The notes: generated from the sequence alone by a model not told the origin. A stretch of 64,000 nucleotides of DNA from Pseudomonas plecoglossicida NBRC 103162 = DSM 15088 (GCF_000730665.1 NZ_BBIV01000005.1:186001-250000); one strand, 5' to 3'. Shown: positions 26,228-37,064, numbered from the stretch's first letter. Numbers and translations are program-made.

Positions 26228-26716
26228 TCAGTGCTTGGTGAGCTTGTCCAGGTAGCCCATGCAGAACGCCGACACCACGAAGGTCATGTGGATGATCACG
26301 TACCACATCAGGTAGTCGGTGGAGATGTTCTGCGCATCCATGAACACCCGCAGCAGGTGGATGGACGAAATCGCCACGATCGAGGCGGCCACCTTCATCT
26401 TCAGCGACGAGGAGTCCATCTTGCCCAGCCAGTTGAGCTTCTCCTTGCTGTCGTCGATGTCCAGCTGCGAGACGAAGTTCTCGTAGCCCGAGATCATCAC
26501 CATCACCAGCAAGCCGCCCACCAGCGACATGTCGATCAGCGACAGGATCACCAGGATCAGGTCGGCTTCGCTCAGGGCGAAGACGTTGGGCAGGACGTGA
26601 ATGACTTCCTGGAAGAATTTCAGCGCCAGGGCCAGCAGGCCGAGGGACAAACCGAAGTAGATGGGGGCGAGCAGCCAGCGCGAGGCATACATCGCGTTTT
26701 CGAGAATACGTTCCAT
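26228..26716 (-). CDS. YqhA/TIGR00645-family inner-membrane protein
   Basis: A 162-residue membrane protein ([20 protein letters not shown]) with four predicted helices: [42 protein letters not shown], a segment around [17 protein letters not shown], and [18 protein letters not shown]. The signature [20 protein letters not shown]...[14 protein letters not shown] identifies the family (E. coli YqhA). Function is unknown; homologues are linked loosely to ion or stress physiology. The start at 26716 matches family length; the in-frame upstream extension contains a REP and is not coding. Confidence 0.9.
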   Translation of the reverse strand: MERILENAMYASRWLLAPIYFGLSLGLLALALKFFQEVIHVLPNVFALSEADLILVILSLIDMSLVGGLLVMVMISGYENFVSQLDIDDSKEKLNWLGKMDSSSLKMKVAASIVAISSIHLLRVFMDAQNISTDYLMWYVIIHMTFVVSAFCMGYLDKLTKH

Positions 26717-26792
26717 GGAGGGTTTGGGACTCGTCAGGTGACTGGAAAAGCGTGCGCGAGTATAGCCAGCCACCTGTGACAGCAAAAGCCTC

Positions 26793-26816
26793 ATCGCCGG
26801 CAAGCCGGCTCCCACA
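26793..26816 (+). repeat. REP element, single copy
   Basis: A putida-type REP core in the spacer between the YqhA-like gene and the small conserved gene at 26839. Confidence 0.85.
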
Positions 26817-26838
26817 CAGACTGTGGTGTGCCCTGCTT

Positions 26839-27177
26839 TCAGGATTCAGGATGGAACTGGTAGTCCCCAAGGTTGCGGCAACGTTCGCCATTGATCCGGC
26901 GCAGCTGCGCTTGCAGGTGCAGCGTCCAGATCTGTGGCCCCTCCGTCACCTGATAGCCATGCAGGGTCAGGCTGTCGACGATGGCGTTGAGCACCGATTC
27001 GGCCACCAGCGGCCCATGGAAAGGTCCCTGGGCCTTGATCGCCGAAGGTTGCTCGCCGGCCATGCCGGCGGCGAACAGCAAGGTCCACATGCCGTTGTCC
27101 CCCGCCAGCGGACGGATGCTGCATTCGATGCGGGTCACCAGGCCCAGGCACTGGCGAGTAAGGCTGAGGTTGCGCAT
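26839..27177 (-). CDS. Conserved hypothetical protein beside the Lon-like protease
   Basis: A 112-residue protein starting [20 protein letters not shown], with a strand-rich middle ([15 protein letters not shown]) and a C-terminal segment [20 protein letters not shown]. It has a predicted mixed alpha/beta fold, no signal peptide and no known motif. Its place between the YqhA-like gene and the Lon-like protease is the same as that of a conserved hypothetical gene in other pseudomonads, which supports it as real. Function not recognised. Confidence 0.7.
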   Translation of the reverse strand: MRNLSLTRQCLGLVTRIECSIRPLAGDNGMWTLLFAAGMAGEQPSAIKAQGPFHGPLVAESVLNAIVDSLTLHGYQVTEGPQIWTLHLQAQLRRINGERCRNLGDYQFHPES

Positions 27178-27340
27178 GGCCGCGTCCCCTCCATTGAGCC
27201 CTGTTCAGCCTGGAATGCCCAGGCTGTTTCCGTCCTGAACCCTGATGCCGTCCTTAGGTTCCAGCATAGAAGAACGGTACGGAAAGTTAGAAAAACGGCG
27301 CTGAACGGTAGCACATGGCCGCCAGCGCCGTTTAATTGAC

Positions 27341-29779
27341 TCAGGCCGGCTTGGCCTGGGCAATCACCTCTTCAAGGCGCTCCTTTTCCGCCCTCTCGAT
27401 CTCTTCTTCGCTGATCATTTCGGCGATCTCGCGCAGGCGCTCGACCACCCGGGCGTTGACGCTGCCTTCGCTGAACTGGCCCTTGTCGTCCTGTTCACCG
27501 GCGTCCTCGCCCACCAGCAGGCTCAGCGCCTCGTCGGCCTGGCTGACCGCATAGACATGGAACACGCCGTTCTCCACCGCCTGCAGCACGCGCTCGTCGA
27601 GCATCAGCGTGGCAACGTTGGCGCGCGGGATGATCACCCCCTGCTCGCCGGTCAGGCCGCGGGCCTCGCAGAGGCGGAAGAAGCCTTCGATCTTCTCGTT
27701 GACCCCGCCCACCGCCTGCACTTCGCCAAACTGGTTGATGGAGCCGGTGATGGCGAAGCACTGCTTGAGCGGTGTACGCGACAAGGCGGAAATCAGCGTG
27801 CAGGCCTCACCCAGCGAGGCACTGTCACCGTCCACGTAGCCGTAGGACTGTTCCAGGGCAATGCTCGCCGAAATCGCCAGGGGGAATTCCTGGGCATAGC
27901 GGCTGCCCAGGTAACCGGTGAGGATCATCACGCCCTTGGAGTGGATCGGCTGGCCCAGGTTGACCTCGCGCTCGATGTCGACGATGCCGCTGCCGCCCGG
28001 GTAGACAGTGGCGGAAATGCGCGCCGGCATGCCGAACGCCGAGTCGCCGACCTCCAGCACGGTGAGCCCGTTGCACTTGCCGATCGCCGCGCCCTCGCTG
28101 TCGATCAGGATGATGCCGGCGAGCATGTCGTCGAGCACCCGCTGCGAGACACGACCGGTACGCGTGGCCTTGGCCTTCAGCGCACGCTCGATGTGCCCGG
28201 CGTCGGTCATCTCGTCACTGGCCAGCTGGCGGATGAAATCGGCCTCGCTGACCAGCTGGAACAAGTCGCCGATACGGGCCGACAGGCGCGACTGGTTTTC
28301 CGCCAGGCGCGCGCTGTAGGTGGCCAGGCGTGCCACCGCATCGCTGGTCAGCGGCGCCATGCCTTCCTCGTTGGTGCGGGTGCGCAGCAACTGGGCGAAC
28401 TGCTCCAGGTTCTCGTCGACCATGGGCATGTCTTCGTCGAAGTCCACCAGGACCCGGAACATCTCCTGGAAGTCCGAATCGTGGTCCTGCAACGCGTAGT
28501 ACAGCTGGCGCGAGCCGATGATCACCAGCTTGACGTTGAGCGGGATCATCTGCGGCGTCAGGCTGACGGTGGCGACCCGGCCCAGCTCGCCCAGCGGCGA
28601 CTCCATCTTCAGCTTGCGCGACTGCAGGGCACGCTTGAGCGCATCCCACACAAACGGCTCGCCAAGCATCTTCTCGGCTTCGAGGATCAGGAAGCCGCCA
28701 TTGGCACGGTGCAGCGCACCCGGGCGAAGCTGGCGGTACGAGGTGTACAGCGCGCCCTGGTCGGTGCTGTATTCGATACGGCCGAACAGGTTGTCGTAGG
28801 TCGGGTGCGGCTCGAATACCACCGGTGCCCCACCGTCGGCGTGGTGGCCGACCACCAGGCTCGGCGCGTACTGTTCTTCGAGCAGCTTGCGCGCCACGGC
28901 ATCGGTCTTGCTGTCGTCGACCAGTTGCTCGACCAGGGTGCGCAGCAGGTTCAACTGCACGGACTGCAGGTAGGCGCAAACCGCCGCGTTCTCGGCGTAC
29001 TTTTCCGACAGCGGCGCCAGCAACGGCTGCAGGGCCAGGGTGATGGTCTCTTCGTTGAGCTGGCGCAGCTGGTTGTTCGACTCGCGCTTCCACTGCGGCA
29101 GGCTGGCGAGCTCCTCGTTCAGGCGTTCCTCGAGCAGGGCGATGTCCTCGTGGAACTGCTCACGCACTTCCTCCGGCAGCTGGGCGAACTCGGCTTCGTC
29201 CAGCGCCTTGCCGTCGGCCATCGGGGTGAAGGCGACATTGCTGGCATCGCGGTACAGGGCCACGTCCTTTTCCAGCGAGGCGCGCTCGATCACATCCAGG
29301 GCACGGTCGTAGCGCTGGTTGAAGGCGCGATCGATGGCGCCCTTCTTCTGCTGGTAGGACGGGTGCTCGAACACCGCCGGGAAGGTGGCCAGCAGGTTGT
29401 CGATCAGCCCGCCCATGTCGCTGGTGAATTCTGCGGCGCTGCCCGAGGGCAGTTCCAGGGCACGCGGTTCGCGGGTGTCGTCGAAGTGGTTGACGTAGAC
29501 CCAGTCGGCCGGGGTCTGCTGACGCTTGCCCTCGGCCTTGAGGTAGCGCTTGACGAACGAGAAGCGGCCGGTGCCGGGCTCGCCCATCACATAAACGTTA
29601 TAGCCAGGGCGCGGCATGGCCACGCCGAATTGCAGGGCCTCGACAGCTCGTTCCTGGCCCAGGACTCCGCGAAACGGCTCCAGATCGTCGGTATGGGTGA
29701 AGGCAAACTGCTCGGGGGAGAAGCGCCGGGTCAGGGCTTCAGGCGCAAGACGCAGGCGCGCAGCGACAGGATCGGGCAT
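27341..29779 (-). CDS. Lon-like ATP-dependent protease (LonB/YcbZ type, S16)
   Basis: An 812-residue AAA+ protease. The N-terminal ATPase-associated region has a P-loop written GEPGTGRFSF (an Arg-Phe variant of the GK[ST] end, as in this subfamily) and a helical insertion of about 180 residues. The sensor/Walker B region reads LEAEKMLGEPFVWDALKRAL. The C-terminal peptidase domain has the Ser-Lys dyad: Ser in GYVDGDSASLGEA and Lys in AVGGVNEKIEGFF. It degrades unfolded or regulatory proteins in the cytoplasm. It differs from canonical Lon, which has an N-terminal substrate domain and a standard Walker A. The C-terminal tail is charged (EEEIERAEKERLEEV). Confidence 0.9.
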   Translation of the reverse strand: MPDPVAARLRLAPEALTRRFSPEQFAFTHTDDLEPFRGVLGQERAVEALQFGVAMPRPGYNVYVMGEPGTGRFSFVKRYLKAEGKRQQTPADWVYVNHFDDTREPRALELPSGSAAEFTSDMGGLIDNLLATFPAVFEHPSYQQKKGAIDRAFNQRYDRALDVIERASLEKDVALYRDASNVAFTPMADGKALDEAEFAQLPEEVREQFHEDIALLEERLNEELASLPQWKRESNNQLRQLNEETITLALQPLLAPLSEKYAENAAVCAYLQSVQLNLLRTLVEQLVDDSKTDAVARKLLEEQYAPSLVVGHHADGGAPVVFEPHPTYDNLFGRIEYSTDQGALYTSYRQLRPGALHRANGGFLILEAEKMLGEPFVWDALKRALQSRKLKMESPLGELGRVATVSLTPQMIPLNVKLVIIGSRQLYYALQDHDSDFQEMFRVLVDFDEDMPMVDENLEQFAQLLRTRTNEEGMAPLTSDAVARLATYSARLAENQSRLSARIGDLFQLVSEADFIRQLASDEMTDAGHIERALKAKATRTGRVSQRVLDDMLAGIILIDSEGAAIGKCNGLTVLEVGDSAFGMPARISATVYPGGSGIVDIEREVNLGQPIHSKGVMILTGYLGSRYAQEFPLAISASIALEQSYGYVDGDSASLGEACTLISALSRTPLKQCFAITGSINQFGEVQAVGGVNEKIEGFFRLCEARGLTGEQGVIIPRANVATLMLDERVLQAVENGVFHVYAVSQADEALSLLVGEDAGEQDDKGQFSEGSVNARVVERLREIAEMISEEEIERAEKERLEEVIAQAKPA

Positions 29780-30033
29780 TGGGTTTCCTTACTTCGGCGG
29801 GGCGGATACGCAGCATTCTGGCGCTGCCCGCGCGCGCCTTGCAAGGCTCGGCGGGACTTTATGTCGCAGCGCCCGCGCGGTAGTACAGGAGCAAATTTTT
29901 CGCAATGAATGACGCAACCTTTAGATCGTGCCTAAACTCCAAGCTGCGCGGGTGGGTGAAATGCTTCCCCGACCTGGCAACCGAGTTGCCAGAAACCCTG
30001 ACCCTTGGTTAAGACAAATAGAGAACAAATGCT

Positions 30034-30522
30034 ATGAAACGGATTCTTCTGGGTACTCTGTTCACCGTGGTCTCCCTCAACGCCATGGCCGAAGCGCCAG
30101 GTGGCCCAAACTGCGGCTGGGGCAACATGCTGTTCGAAGGCCAGCGCGGCACACCGGCCCACTTCCTGGCCTCCACCACCAACGGCACCTCCGGCAACGC
30201 CACCTTCGGCATGACCTCCGGCACCAACGGCTGCTCCACCAAGGCCTCGCTGACCTACGGTGGCAAGTCCTGGTTCGCCATGAACGGCATGATGAACGAA
30301 CTGTCCGAAGACATGGCCATGGGCCAGGGCGAAGCCCTGACCACCTATGCCGTGGTCCTTGGCGTGGCACCGGAAGACCGCAGCTACTTCGCTTCGGTCG
30401 CCCACCAGCACTTCAACCAGATCTTCAGCAGCGCCGACGTGACTGCCGAGACTGTCCACAGCAACACCCTCGCCGTTCTGAAGAACGACCCGCGCCTGGC
30501 CAAGTACGCTACCGAGGCCTGA
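30034..30522 (+). CDS. DUF3015 family exported protein
   Basis: A 162-residue protein with a signal peptide (MKRILLGTLFTVVSLNAMA). The mature start GGPNCGWGNMLFEGQRGTP is the DUF3015 hallmark, followed by a Gly/Thr/Ser-rich region and helical C-terminus. Two cysteines could form a disulfide. Family function is unknown; members are periplasmic or surface proteins in gammaproteobacteria. It lies upstream of a DUF4105 gene on the same strand, but a strong GC hairpin separates the two. Confidence 0.9.
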   Translation: MKRILLGTLFTVVSLNAMAEAPGGPNCGWGNMLFEGQRGTPAHFLASTTNGTSGNATFGMTSGTNGCSTKASLTYGGKSWFAMNGMMNELSEDMAMGQGEALTTYAVVLGVAPEDRSYFASVAHQHFNQIFSSADVTAETVHSNTLAVLKNDPRLAKYATEA

Positions 30523-30533
30523 TGCCGGTTGCT

Positions 30534-30555
30534 CCCGCCCCGGCTCCGGGGCGGG
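30534..30555 (+). terminator. GC-rich hairpin after the DUF3015 gene
   Basis: CCCGCCCCGG pairs with CCGGGGCGGG around a 2-nt CT loop, 11 bp after the stop, followed by CTTCGCCCTTTCTTT. Confidence 0.75.
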
Positions 30556-30598
30556 CTTCGCCCTTTCTTTCGGCATCGTTCAGACGTAGTTGCCCGAC

Positions 30599-32452
30599 AT
30601 GCTCAAACGCCTCGCTTACCTGGCGCTGTGTGCCTGCGCCCCGCTCCATGCTGCACCCGTGCTGGATGAAGGCCGTCTCCAGCAACTGGCCAACACCCCT
30701 TACTGGATTGCCCTGGGCCATTATGAAACCGCCAAGCTTGGCGGCTGGCGCAGCTATGTGGACGATGACAACTTCTTCCTCGCCGACGACGGCGCGCACC
30801 ACCCGGACCGCGAACTGCGGGCCACGGTGCAGGCGCTGTATGCCCCGGCCAGCCTTGGCGACAAGCACGCCCAGTGCGTCTTCCCCGCGCGCACCCGCTG
30901 GCTGCGCGAGCAGCTTGACCTGCAAGGCCTGCCGCAGCCGGACTGCCAGGAGTTCAAGACCTGGTACCAGTCGATCGACCCGCACAGTGCTGCCTTGATC
31001 TTCCCGGCGGCCTACCTGAACAGCCCGTCGTCGATGTTCGGCCATACCCTGCTGCGCATCGACCAGTCCACCACCCGCAGCGACGACACCACGCTGCTGA
31101 GCTACGCGATCAACTTCGGCGCCTACATCGAAGGCAGCGACAACAGCATCCTGTACGCCTGGAAAGGCCTGATGGGCGGCTACCCGGGCCTGTTCGCGCT
31201 GATGCCCTACCAGGAAAAACTCTCCGAGTACCGCAGCCTGGAGAACCGCGACCTGTGGGAATACCAGCTGGACCTGACGCCCGAGGAAACCGGGCGCATG
31301 GTCGAGCATGTGTGGGAGCTCAAGCAGGTCCAGTTCGACTATTTCTTCTTCGACGAAAACTGCTCGTACCGTTTGCTCGAATTGCTGCAAGTGGCCCGGC
31401 CGAGCCTGGACCTGACCTCGCAGTTCCCGATCACCGCCATCCCCACCGATACGGTCAAGGCGGTGAAGCAGTCGGGGCTGGTCGCCAGTGAAACCTACCG
31501 CCCGTCGCGCGAACGCGAACTGCTGGCCCGCGCAGAGCCCTTGGACCACGACGAAAAGCGCCAGGTACTGGCAGTGAGTGCCGACACGGCTCAGTTGCAA
31601 AGCCCCGCGTTCACCGCCCTGCCCCGCGACCGCCAGGCCTTGGTGCAGGATGCCGCGTACCGCCTGGAGCGCTACCGCGCCAATGGCCAGGAGCGCGACC
31701 CCGGCCAGGCACGGCGCAGTTTCGAGCTGCTGCGGGCGATCAACAGCAACCCGCCGCCGCCGTTGCAGATCGAACGCCCCGGCCTGCCCGAGGACGGCCA
31801 TGACTCGCGCACCTGGCAACTGGGGGTCGGCACACGCGAAGACCGTGCCTACGCCGAGTACGGCCTGCGCATGGCCTATCACGACCTCAACGACAACGCC
31901 TACGGCTTCCCCCTCGGCGCACAGATCGAAATCCTCCAGCTCAAGCTGCGCCAGTACGAAGGCAACGACTGGCAGGTGCAACGCCTGGACCTGGCGACGA
32001 TCCGCTCGCTGACACCGCGCAACGAACTGCTCAAGCCCTGGTCATGGCAGGTGGCCGGCGGCCTGGAACGGGTGCCGGGCAAGCATGACGACGAGGTGCT
32101 GGTGAGCCATGTCAACGGCGGCGCCGGGGGGACCTGGCAACTGGCCGACGGGTTGCTGGGCTTTGCCCTGGGTACCGTGCGGGTCGAGCACCACAACGAC
32201 TTCGCCCAGTTCGTCGCCCCGGCGGCGGGGTTCAATGGCGGGCTGCTGTGGCGCAACGGGCTGGGCAACCTGACGCTGGAGGCCAAGGGGGACTACTTCA
32301 CCAATGGCGAAGTGCGGCGTAACGTGAGCCTGAACCAGCAGTGGGAAATCAGCCAGAACCTGGGTTTGCGACTGAGTGCTTCGCGGGAGTTCAGCCATCT
32401 GGCGACGGCGCAGAATGAGGTGATGCTGGAGCTGAAGTGGTATCACTATTGA
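30599..32452 (+). CDS. DUF4105 protein with outer-membrane-like C-terminus
   Basis: A 617-residue exported protein with a signal peptide (MLKRLAYLALCACAPLHA). The DUF4105 core spans about residues 120-290, with KTWYQSIDPHSAALIFPAAY, NSPSSMFGHTLLRID, GGYPGLFALMPYQEKL and FDYFFFDENCSYRLLELL, including conserved His, Asp and Cys residues compatible with a catalytic or metal site (a papain-like or amidase-like activity has been considered). The last 200 residues alternate short amphipathic strands and end in ELKWYHY, an aromatic C-terminus typical of outer-membrane beta-barrels. The ATG at 30599 is preferred to a TTG three codons upstream. Function unknown. Confidence 0.85.
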   Translation: MLKRLAYLALCACAPLHAAPVLDEGRLQQLANTPYWIALGHYETAKLGGWRSYVDDDNFFLADDGAHHPDRELRATVQALYAPASLGDKHAQCVFPARTRWLREQLDLQGLPQPDCQEFKTWYQSIDPHSAALIFPAAYLNSPSSMFGHTLLRIDQSTTRSDDTTLLSYAINFGAYIEGSDNSILYAWKGLMGGYPGLFALMPYQEKLSEYRSLENRDLWEYQLDLTPEETGRMVEHVWELKQVQFDYFFFDENCSYRLLELLQVARPSLDLTSQFPITAIPTDTVKAVKQSGLVASETYRPSRERELLARAEPLDHDEKRQVLAVSADTAQLQSPAFTALPRDRQALVQDAAYRLERYRANGQERDPGQARRSFELLRAINSNPPPPLQIERPGLPEDGHDSRTWQLGVGTREDRAYAEYGLRMAYHDLNDNAYGFPLGAQIEILQLKLRQYEGNDWQVQRLDLATIRSLTPRNELLKPWSWQVAGGLERVPGKHDDEVLVSHVNGGAGGTWQLADGLLGFALGTVRVEHHNDFAQFVAPAAGFNGGLLWRNGLGNLTLEAKGDYFTNGEVRRNVSLNQQWEISQNLGLRLSASREFSHLATAQNEVMLELKWYHY

Positions 32453-32460
32453 AGTTGGAT

Positions 32461-32516
32461 GTTGCCTGTACCGGCCCCATCGCCGGCAAGCCGGCGATGG
32501 GGCCGGTACAGGCAAC
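32461..32516 (+). terminator. Perfect 27-bp-arm palindrome (REP-derived) after the DUF4105 gene
   Basis: Arms of 27 bp with no mismatch flank an AA loop. The central part is the REP stem ATCGCCGGC-AA-GCCGGCGAT, and the outer GTTGCCTGTACCGGCCCC is also mirrored. It follows the stop codon by 8 bp. It is expected to act as a very stable terminator or RNA-end block. Confidence 0.8.
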
Positions 32517-32611
32517 CTTGTGAACCAACCGACGCTTTGACACGCTTTTGACAGCCCCACGACAACTGAGCACCTAGACTTTCCTGTATCACTCAGGAGG
32601 CCTTGAAATTC

Positions 32612-32968
32612 ATGTCGCGGTACTGGTTCGGCCTCTGCATCGCCTTGCTCCTGGCAGGCTGCGAATCCACCCACGAGCAAATGCTCAGCCAAGGCTACCC
32701 CCCTTCCTACGCCGACGGTTTCAAGGACGGCTGCAGCAGTGGCCACCAGGCCGCCGAATCGATGGCCGGCGACTTTCGCAAGGATGTCTCGCGCTACCTG
32801 CAGAACCGCCAGTACGAAAGCGGCTGGGACGATGGCTTTCGCCAGTGCAACGCCATCCAGAAAGACGACGATGAACGCCAATACCGTGACCGCTACTGGA
32901 ACGAGCGTGACCGCGAATGGCAGCAGGAGAAAGACCGCGACGCCGCACGTGCCTATCGCCACGACTAG
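32612..32968 (+). CDS. Small predicted lipoprotein
   Basis: A 118-residue protein with a lipoprotein signal (MSRYWFGLCIALLLAGCEST; lipobox LLAGC). The mature part has a repeated motif: YADGFKDGCSSGHQAA and YESGWDDGFRQCNAIQ are related G-x-x-D-G segments each with a Cys. A highly charged C-terminus follows (RDREWQQEKDRDAA). Residue +2 is Glu, which allows outer-membrane sorting. The start is the ATG at 32612, 11 bp after AGGAGG; a TTG nine bases upstream is too close to the ribosome binding site. No function recognised. Confidence 0.82.
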   Translation: MSRYWFGLCIALLLAGCESTHEQMLSQGYPPSYADGFKDGCSSGHQAAESMAGDFRKDVSRYLQNRQYESGWDDGFRQCNAIQKDDDERQYRDRYWNERDREWQQEKDRDAARAYRHD

Positions 32969-33036
32969 GTCGCAAGCGGACATCCCTTGAAACCACCGAC
33001 CTGTCACCATGGTCTCCAGCACAAGGAGGCCTGCCA

Positions 33037-33534
33037 ATGAGCCGAGCATTCGTCAACGAGGACCAGGCCGCCGCCCAGGCCGATCAACCGGTGGAGCGGC
33101 GGGTCAGCGACCAACCCAACTACGTCACCGCCAGTGGTCTGCACCAGCTGCAGCAGCGCGTTGCCGAGCTCAATGCCTTGCGCAGTGAATTGCAGGCTCA
33201 AGGCGAGCACGCGGACAAACAACGCCTGGCCGATACCGAACGCGACCTGCGCTATTTCAGCGCCCGGGTGCAGAGCGCGCAGGTGGTGCCTGCCGCCACC
33301 TCGGTCGACAAGGTGCAGATTGGTAGCCAGGTGAGGTTTTTAGATGAGCAAGACCAGGAGCACGTGGTGCGGCTGGTCGGGGAAGATGAAGCCGATGCCA
33401 GCCATGGGCTGATCAACTGGGGTTCGCCGTTGGGGCGGGCGTTGCTGGGGGCCGGGCCTGGGGATGAGGTGATGTGGCAGCGGCCGGTGGGGGATCAGTC
33501 GATAGAAATCATCGAGATCGTGGGCGAAGGTTGA
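33037..33534 (+). CDS. GreA/GreB-family transcription factor-like protein
   Basis: A 165-residue protein with a canonical AAGGAGG ribosome binding site before the ATG. An N-terminal helical hairpin (YVTASGLHQLQQRVAELNAL...RYFSARVQSAQVV) lies at about residues 25-85. A C-terminal GreA/GreB FKBP-like domain follows (about 90-160: KVQIGSQVRFLDEQDQEHVV, ADASHGLINWGSPLGRALLGAGPGDEV). It likely binds the RNA polymerase secondary channel. It is shorter at the N-terminus and has diverged coiled-coil tip residues compared with GreA, so transcript-cleavage stimulation is uncertain; it may instead be a Gre-like modulator. Confidence 0.85.
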   Translation: MSRAFVNEDQAAAQADQPVERRVSDQPNYVTASGLHQLQQRVAELNALRSELQAQGEHADKQRLADTERDLRYFSARVQSAQVVPAATSVDKVQIGSQVRFLDEQDQEHVVRLVGEDEADASHGLINWGSPLGRALLGAGPGDEVMWQRPVGDQSIEIIEIVGEG

Positions 33535-33558
33535 AAGGCAGGGCCGCTGCGCGCCCCA

Positions 33559-33615
33559 ATCGCCACCAAGCCTGCTCCCACATTGTTCAGCTGTGGGAGC
33601 AGGCTTGCCGGCGAT
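33559..33615. repeat. Inverted REP pair, one copy diverged
   Basis: Cores at 33559-33582 and 33592-33615 face each other with only 9 bp between them. The first carries substitutions (CACCAAGCCTG). A gene-end hairpin between the convergent Gre-family and gdhA genes results. Confidence 0.8.
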
Positions 33616-33645
33616 TGGGCTGCAAAGCAGCCCCCAGGGCCTGTA

Positions 33646-35253
<1,608 letters not shown>

Positions 35254-36921
35254 TTACTGGGCCAGCTTCTTGTGCCGTACACGGTGCGGCTGGGCAGCGG
35301 CATCGCCCAGGCGCTTCTTGCGGTCGGCTTCGTACTCGGTGTAGTTGCCCTCGAAGAACACCACGTTCGAGTCGTCCTCGTAGGCCAGGATGTGGGTGGC
35401 CACACGGTCCAGGAACCAACGGTCGTGGGAAATCACGATCGCGGCGCCCGGGAAGTCCAGCAGGGCTTCTTCCAGCGAACGCAGGGTTTCGACGTCGAGG
35501 TCGTTGGACGGTTCGTCGAGCAGCAGGACGTTGCCGCCCTCCTTCAGGGTCAGGGCCAGGTGCAGGCGGCCACGCTCACCACCGGAGAGGTCCTTGACGA
35601 ACTTCTGCTGGTCGCCACCCTTGAAGTTGAAGCGGCCAACGTAGGTACGCGAGGGGATCTCGTAGTTGCCGATGCGGATCATGTCGGAGCCGTCGGAAAC
35701 CTGCTGGAACACGGTCTTGCCACCGTCCAGGTCTTCGCGGCTCTGGTCCACGCAGGCCAGCTGCACGGTTTCACCGATCTCGATGCTGCCCGAATCCGGT
35801 TGTTCCTTGCCCATCAGCATGCGGAACAGGGTCGATTTACCGGCACCGTTACCACCGATCACGCCGACGATGGCGCCCTTCGGCATGGCGAACGACAGGT
35901 TGTCGATCAGCACGCGGTCGCCATAGCCCTTGGTAACGTTCTTGAACTCGATGACCTTGTCGCCCAGGCGCGGACCGGCCGGGATGTAGATCTCGTTGGT
36001 CTCGCTGCGCTTCTGGAACTCCTGCGACTGCATCTCTTCGAAGCGCTGCAGACGGGCCTTGGATTTCGACTGGCGGGCCTTGGCGCCTTTGCGCACCCAC
36101 TCCAGTTCCTCTTTCATGGCCTTCTCGTGGGCGCTCTGCTGCTTGGATTCCTGCGCCAGACGATCCGACTTGGCCTCCAGCCAGCCCGAGTAGTTGCCTT
36201 CGTACGGGATACCGGCACCGCGGTCCAGCTCAAGGATCCAGCCAGCGACGTTGTCGAGGAAGTAACGGTCGTGGGTAATGGCTACCACGGTGCCCGGGAA
36301 GTCGTGCAGGAAGCGCTCCAGCCAGGCCACCGAGTCGGCGTCCAGGTGGTTGGTCGGTTCGTCGAGCAGCAGCATGTCGGGGGCCGACAGCAGCAGGCGG
36401 CACAGCGCCACACGGCGCTTCTCGCCACCGGACAGGTGCTCGATGCGCGCATCCCAGGCCGGCAGGCGCAGGGCGTCGGCGGCGACGTCCAGCTGACGCT
36501 CCAGGTTGTGGCCGTCGGCCGCCTGCAGGATGGCCTCGAGCTTGGCCTGCTCGGCGGCCAGCTTGTCGAAGTCGGCATCAGGGTCGGCGTAGGCCGCGTA
36601 GACCTCGTCCAGGCGCGCCTGGGCGTCCTTGATCACGCTGACCGCTTCCTCGACCACTTCGCGCACGGACTTGTTCGGGTCCAGTTGCGGTTCCTGTGGC
36701 AGGTAGCCCACGTTGATGTCGGGCATCGGACGGGCTTCGCCGTCGAATTCCTTGTCGACGCCCGCCATGATCCGCAGCAGGGTCGACTTGCCCGCGCCGT
36801 TCAGGCCGAGCACGCCGATCTTGGCGCCCGGGAAGAACGACAGGGAAATGTTCTTGAGAATTTCCCGCTTCGGCGGCACGACCTTGCTCAGCCGATGCAT
36901 GGTGTAGACGTATTGAGCCAA
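35254..36921 (-). CDS. ettA: Energy-dependent translational throttle protein EttA (ABC-F)
   Basis: A 555-residue ABC-F ATPase with two nucleotide-binding domains and no membrane part. The first has Walker A GLNGAGKST and signature LSGGEKRRVALCRLL; the second has GGNGAGKST and LSGGERGRLHLALTL. Between them lie the P-site tRNA interaction linker and the helical arm (AMKEELEWVRKGAKARQSKS). EttA binds the ribosomal E site and gates the first peptide bond according to ATP/ADP ratio. The chosen start is TTG at 36921, giving MAQYVYTMHRLSKVVPPKRE and exactly the E. coli length; it sits 7 nt after AGAGGG. Another TTG two codons upstream is too near the ribosome binding site. Confidence 0.95.
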   Translation of the reverse strand: MAQYVYTMHRLSKVVPPKREILKNISLSFFPGAKIGVLGLNGAGKSTLLRIMAGVDKEFDGEARPMPDINVGYLPQEPQLDPNKSVREVVEEAVSVIKDAQARLDEVYAAYADPDADFDKLAAEQAKLEAILQAADGHNLERQLDVAADALRLPAWDARIEHLSGGEKRRVALCRLLLSAPDMLLLDEPTNHLDADSVAWLERFLHDFPGTVVAITHDRYFLDNVAGWILELDRGAGIPYEGNYSGWLEAKSDRLAQESKQQSAHEKAMKEELEWVRKGAKARQSKSKARLQRFEEMQSQEFQKRSETNEIYIPAGPRLGDKVIEFKNVTKGYGDRVLIDNLSFAMPKGAIVGVIGGNGAGKSTLFRMLMGKEQPDSGSIEIGETVQLACVDQSREDLDGGKTVFQQVSDGSDMIRIGNYEIPSRTYVGRFNFKGGDQQKFVKDLSGGERGRLHLALTLKEGGNVLLLDEPSNDLDVETLRSLEEALLDFPGAAIVISHDRWFLDRVATHILAYEDDSNVVFFEGNYTEYEADRKKRLGDAAAQPHRVRHKKLAQ

Positions 36922-37064
36922 AACCAAGCCCTCTAATCAGATAGATAAAGACATCGACGATCGCCCCGGCATGGGCCAGGGCGATGTGTTTACGAGATGT
37001 GATTGAACAAAGACGCCCATTCTACGCCAACACGCGGCATTTCACAGGGTGGTGGGGATGATTG

